NCBI RefSeq assembly: GCF_900184815.1
Contig: NZ_FXXQ01000001.1
Location: 124,001 to 188,000 of the forward strand
Origin: Boseongicola aestuarii
GTDB taxonomy: Bacteria; Pseudomonadota; Alphaproteobacteria; Rhodobacterales; Rhodobacteraceae
DNA length: 64,000 bases
Reading direction: 5' to 3'
This document shows, in pieces, positions 62,930 to 64,000 of the stretch. A program made the translations under genes and the position numbers. Within the stretch, counting starts at the first letter, position 1. The number at the start of each line of letters is the position of its first letter. Under the pieces are notes generated by a model that was not told where the DNA came from, ran no database searches, and saw only the letters and a program-made list of their open reading frames with translations.

Positions 62930-64000
62930 ATGATAGTAGAGATTGGCCATTTCACCCTGATTCTTGCGCTGCTCGTGGCAGTCGTGCAAACCATCATGCC
63001 GCTGGTCGGCGCCCACAAGGGCTGGCGCGGCTGGATGGCCGTGGCCGAACCCGCCGCGACCGTGCAGTTCTTCCTGCTGGCGTTTTCCTTTGCCGCGCTG
63101 ACCTATGCGTTTGTGACGTCGGATTTCTCGCTGAGGCTGGTGGCGGCGAACAGCCACACGGCCAAGCCGATGCTGTATAAAGTGACTGGCGTCTGGGGCA
63201 ATCACGAAGGCTCGATGCTGCTTTGGTGCGTAATCCTGGCCTTCTTCGGAGCCCTGGCCGCATGGTTCGGTGCGAACTTGCCCGATCGTCTGCGCGCGCG
63301 AGTGCTTGGCGTGCAAGCCTCTGTTGGCGTTGCATTTTTGACGTTTCTCATCTTCACATCGAACCCGTTCCTGCGTCTGGAATTTCCACCCTTGAACGGT
63401 CAGGATCTGAACCCGCTCTTGCAGGATCCGGGGCTCGCATTCCATCCGCCGTTTCTTTACATCGGCTATGTCGGCCTTTCGATGAGCTTTTCCTTTGCCG
63501 TCGCCGCCCTGATCGAAGGACGCGTTGACGCCGCGTGGGGCCGTTGGGTTCGTCCCTGGACGCTGTTGGCCTGGCTGAACCTGACCATCGGAATCGCGCT
63601 TGGCTCCTGGTGGGCCTATTACGAATTGGGCTGGGGCGGGTTCTGGTTCTGGGATCCAGTGGAAAACGCCTCATTCATGCCGTGGCTGATCGCGGCGGCG
63701 CTTCTCCATTCGGCCATCGTTGTGGAAAAACGCGAAGCCCTGAAAAGCTGGACAATCCTGCTGGCGATCCTTGCCTTCGGGTTCTCGCTGATCGGCGCAT
63801 TCATCGTGCGGTCGGGCGTGCTGACCTCGGTTCATGCCTTTGCCAATGACCCCGAGCGAGGCGTCTATCTGCTGATCATCACTGGTATCTTCATGGGCGG
63901 CGCGCTGACGCTTTACGCCGCGCGTGCAGGTCAGATGCAGGCCAAGGGCGTGTTCAGCATGGTCAGCCGTGAAAGCGCGCTGGTGGCGAACAATGTCCTG
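62930..64000 (+). CDS. ccmF: cytochrome c haem-lyase subunit CcmF, N-terminal part
   Basis: The first 357 residues are seen; the gene continues beyond the window. It has the WWD domain WGGFWFWDPVENASFMPWL, which binds haem, and many helices, plus GNHEGSMLLW. CcmF with CcmH attaches haem to apocytochrome c in the periplasm. The start is the ATG at 62930. In relatives it follows ccmE closely; here 1.9 kb intervenes. Confidence 0.95.
   Translation, partial: MIVEIGHFTLILALLVAVVQTIMPLVGAHKGWRGWMAVAEPAATVQFFLLAFSFAALTYAFVTSDFSLRLVAANSHTAKPMLYKVTGVWGNHEGSMLLWCVILAFFGALAAWFGANLPDRLRARVLGVQASVGVAFLTFLIFTSNPFLRLEFPPLNGQDLNPLLQDPGLAFHPPFLYIGYVGLSMSFSFAVAALIEGRVDAAWGRWVRPWTLLAWLNLTIGIALGSWWAYYELGWGGFWFWDPVENASFMPWLIAAALLHSAIVVEKREALKSWTILLAILAFGFSLIGAFIVRSGVLTSVHAFANDPERGVYLLIITGIFMGGALTLYAARAGQMQAKGVFSMVSRESALVANNVL

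Overview
The window reads as chromosome of a Rhodobacteraceae (Roseobacter-type) alphaproteobacterium. Support comes from the Tad/Cpa pilus genes, paired DUF2484 proteins, a VPLPA-CTERM sorting tail, a GTTC-N7-GTTC LexA box, a FYDLN-acid protein, a DUF1638/corrinoid pair and the murB-ddl-ftsQAZ-lpxC-bamD-recN order. Most of it is GC-rich and tightly packed core genome. The stretch from about 6.9 to 14.2 kb is visibly AT-richer and looks accessory.

Layout. 0-6.8 kb: 3' part of a Tad (Flp) pilus operon (TadG-like fragment, two TadE-type pseudopilins, CpaE, CpaF, TadB, TadC). 7-14.3 kb: AT-rich region with a LuxR-type regulator, a PAP2 phosphatase-like membrane protein, two large polytopic GT-C-like proteins, a sterol-desaturase-family hydroxylase and an IS3 transposase remnant, closed by tRNA-Asn. 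14.4-25.9 kb: MBL-fold hydrolase, orphan histidine kinase, CAT-anticodon tRNA, purM-purN, rnd, AbrB-type transporter, lipoprotein, sufE, DUF1638 and corrinoid proteins, a GDSL hydrolase broken by an amber codon, and an SOS-type radical SAM gene. 26-35.2 kb: two DUF2484 genes, then a seven-gene minus-strand acetate module (acs, adk, DUF4212, symporter, cNMP/CBS/nucleotidyltransferase, small membrane protein, HAMP-like DEDDh exonuclease). 35.6-45.5 kb: murB, ddl, ftsQ, ftsA, ftsZ, lpxC, bamD, recN. 45.5-54 kb: homocysteine methyltransferase, tRNA-Ala, FYDLN protein, YgjP-like protease, GntR regulator, alpha/beta hydrolase, EamA transporter, YaiI protein, S-formylglutathione hydrolase, AEC transporter, LysR regulator. 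54.2-64 kb: fused indolepyruvate oxidoreductase, acyltransferase, murI, argC, then ccmE and ccmF flanking a five-gene endolysin/holin cassette.

How genes fit together. Acs makes AMP, which the adenylate kinase coupled to it can recycle; the DUF4212/symporter pair imports the carboxylate, and the nucleotidyltransferase and exonuclease are probable regulators. The homocysteine methyltransferase, corrinoid protein and DUF1638 protein look like parts of a split methionine synthase. The cassette between ccmE and ccmF resembles the lysis genes used by gene transfer agents in this family. The ftsA-ftsZ gap carries a perfect DnaA box beside two GANTC sites.

I did not find an unambiguous wholly new system. 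The strongest second-look items are the acetate/nucleotide-signalling module, the lysis cassette inside the ccm genes, a leaderless SOS-controlled radical SAM gene and a potentially structured 5' leader on the homocysteine methyltransferase gene. All functions are inferred by reading; nothing was searched against databases.
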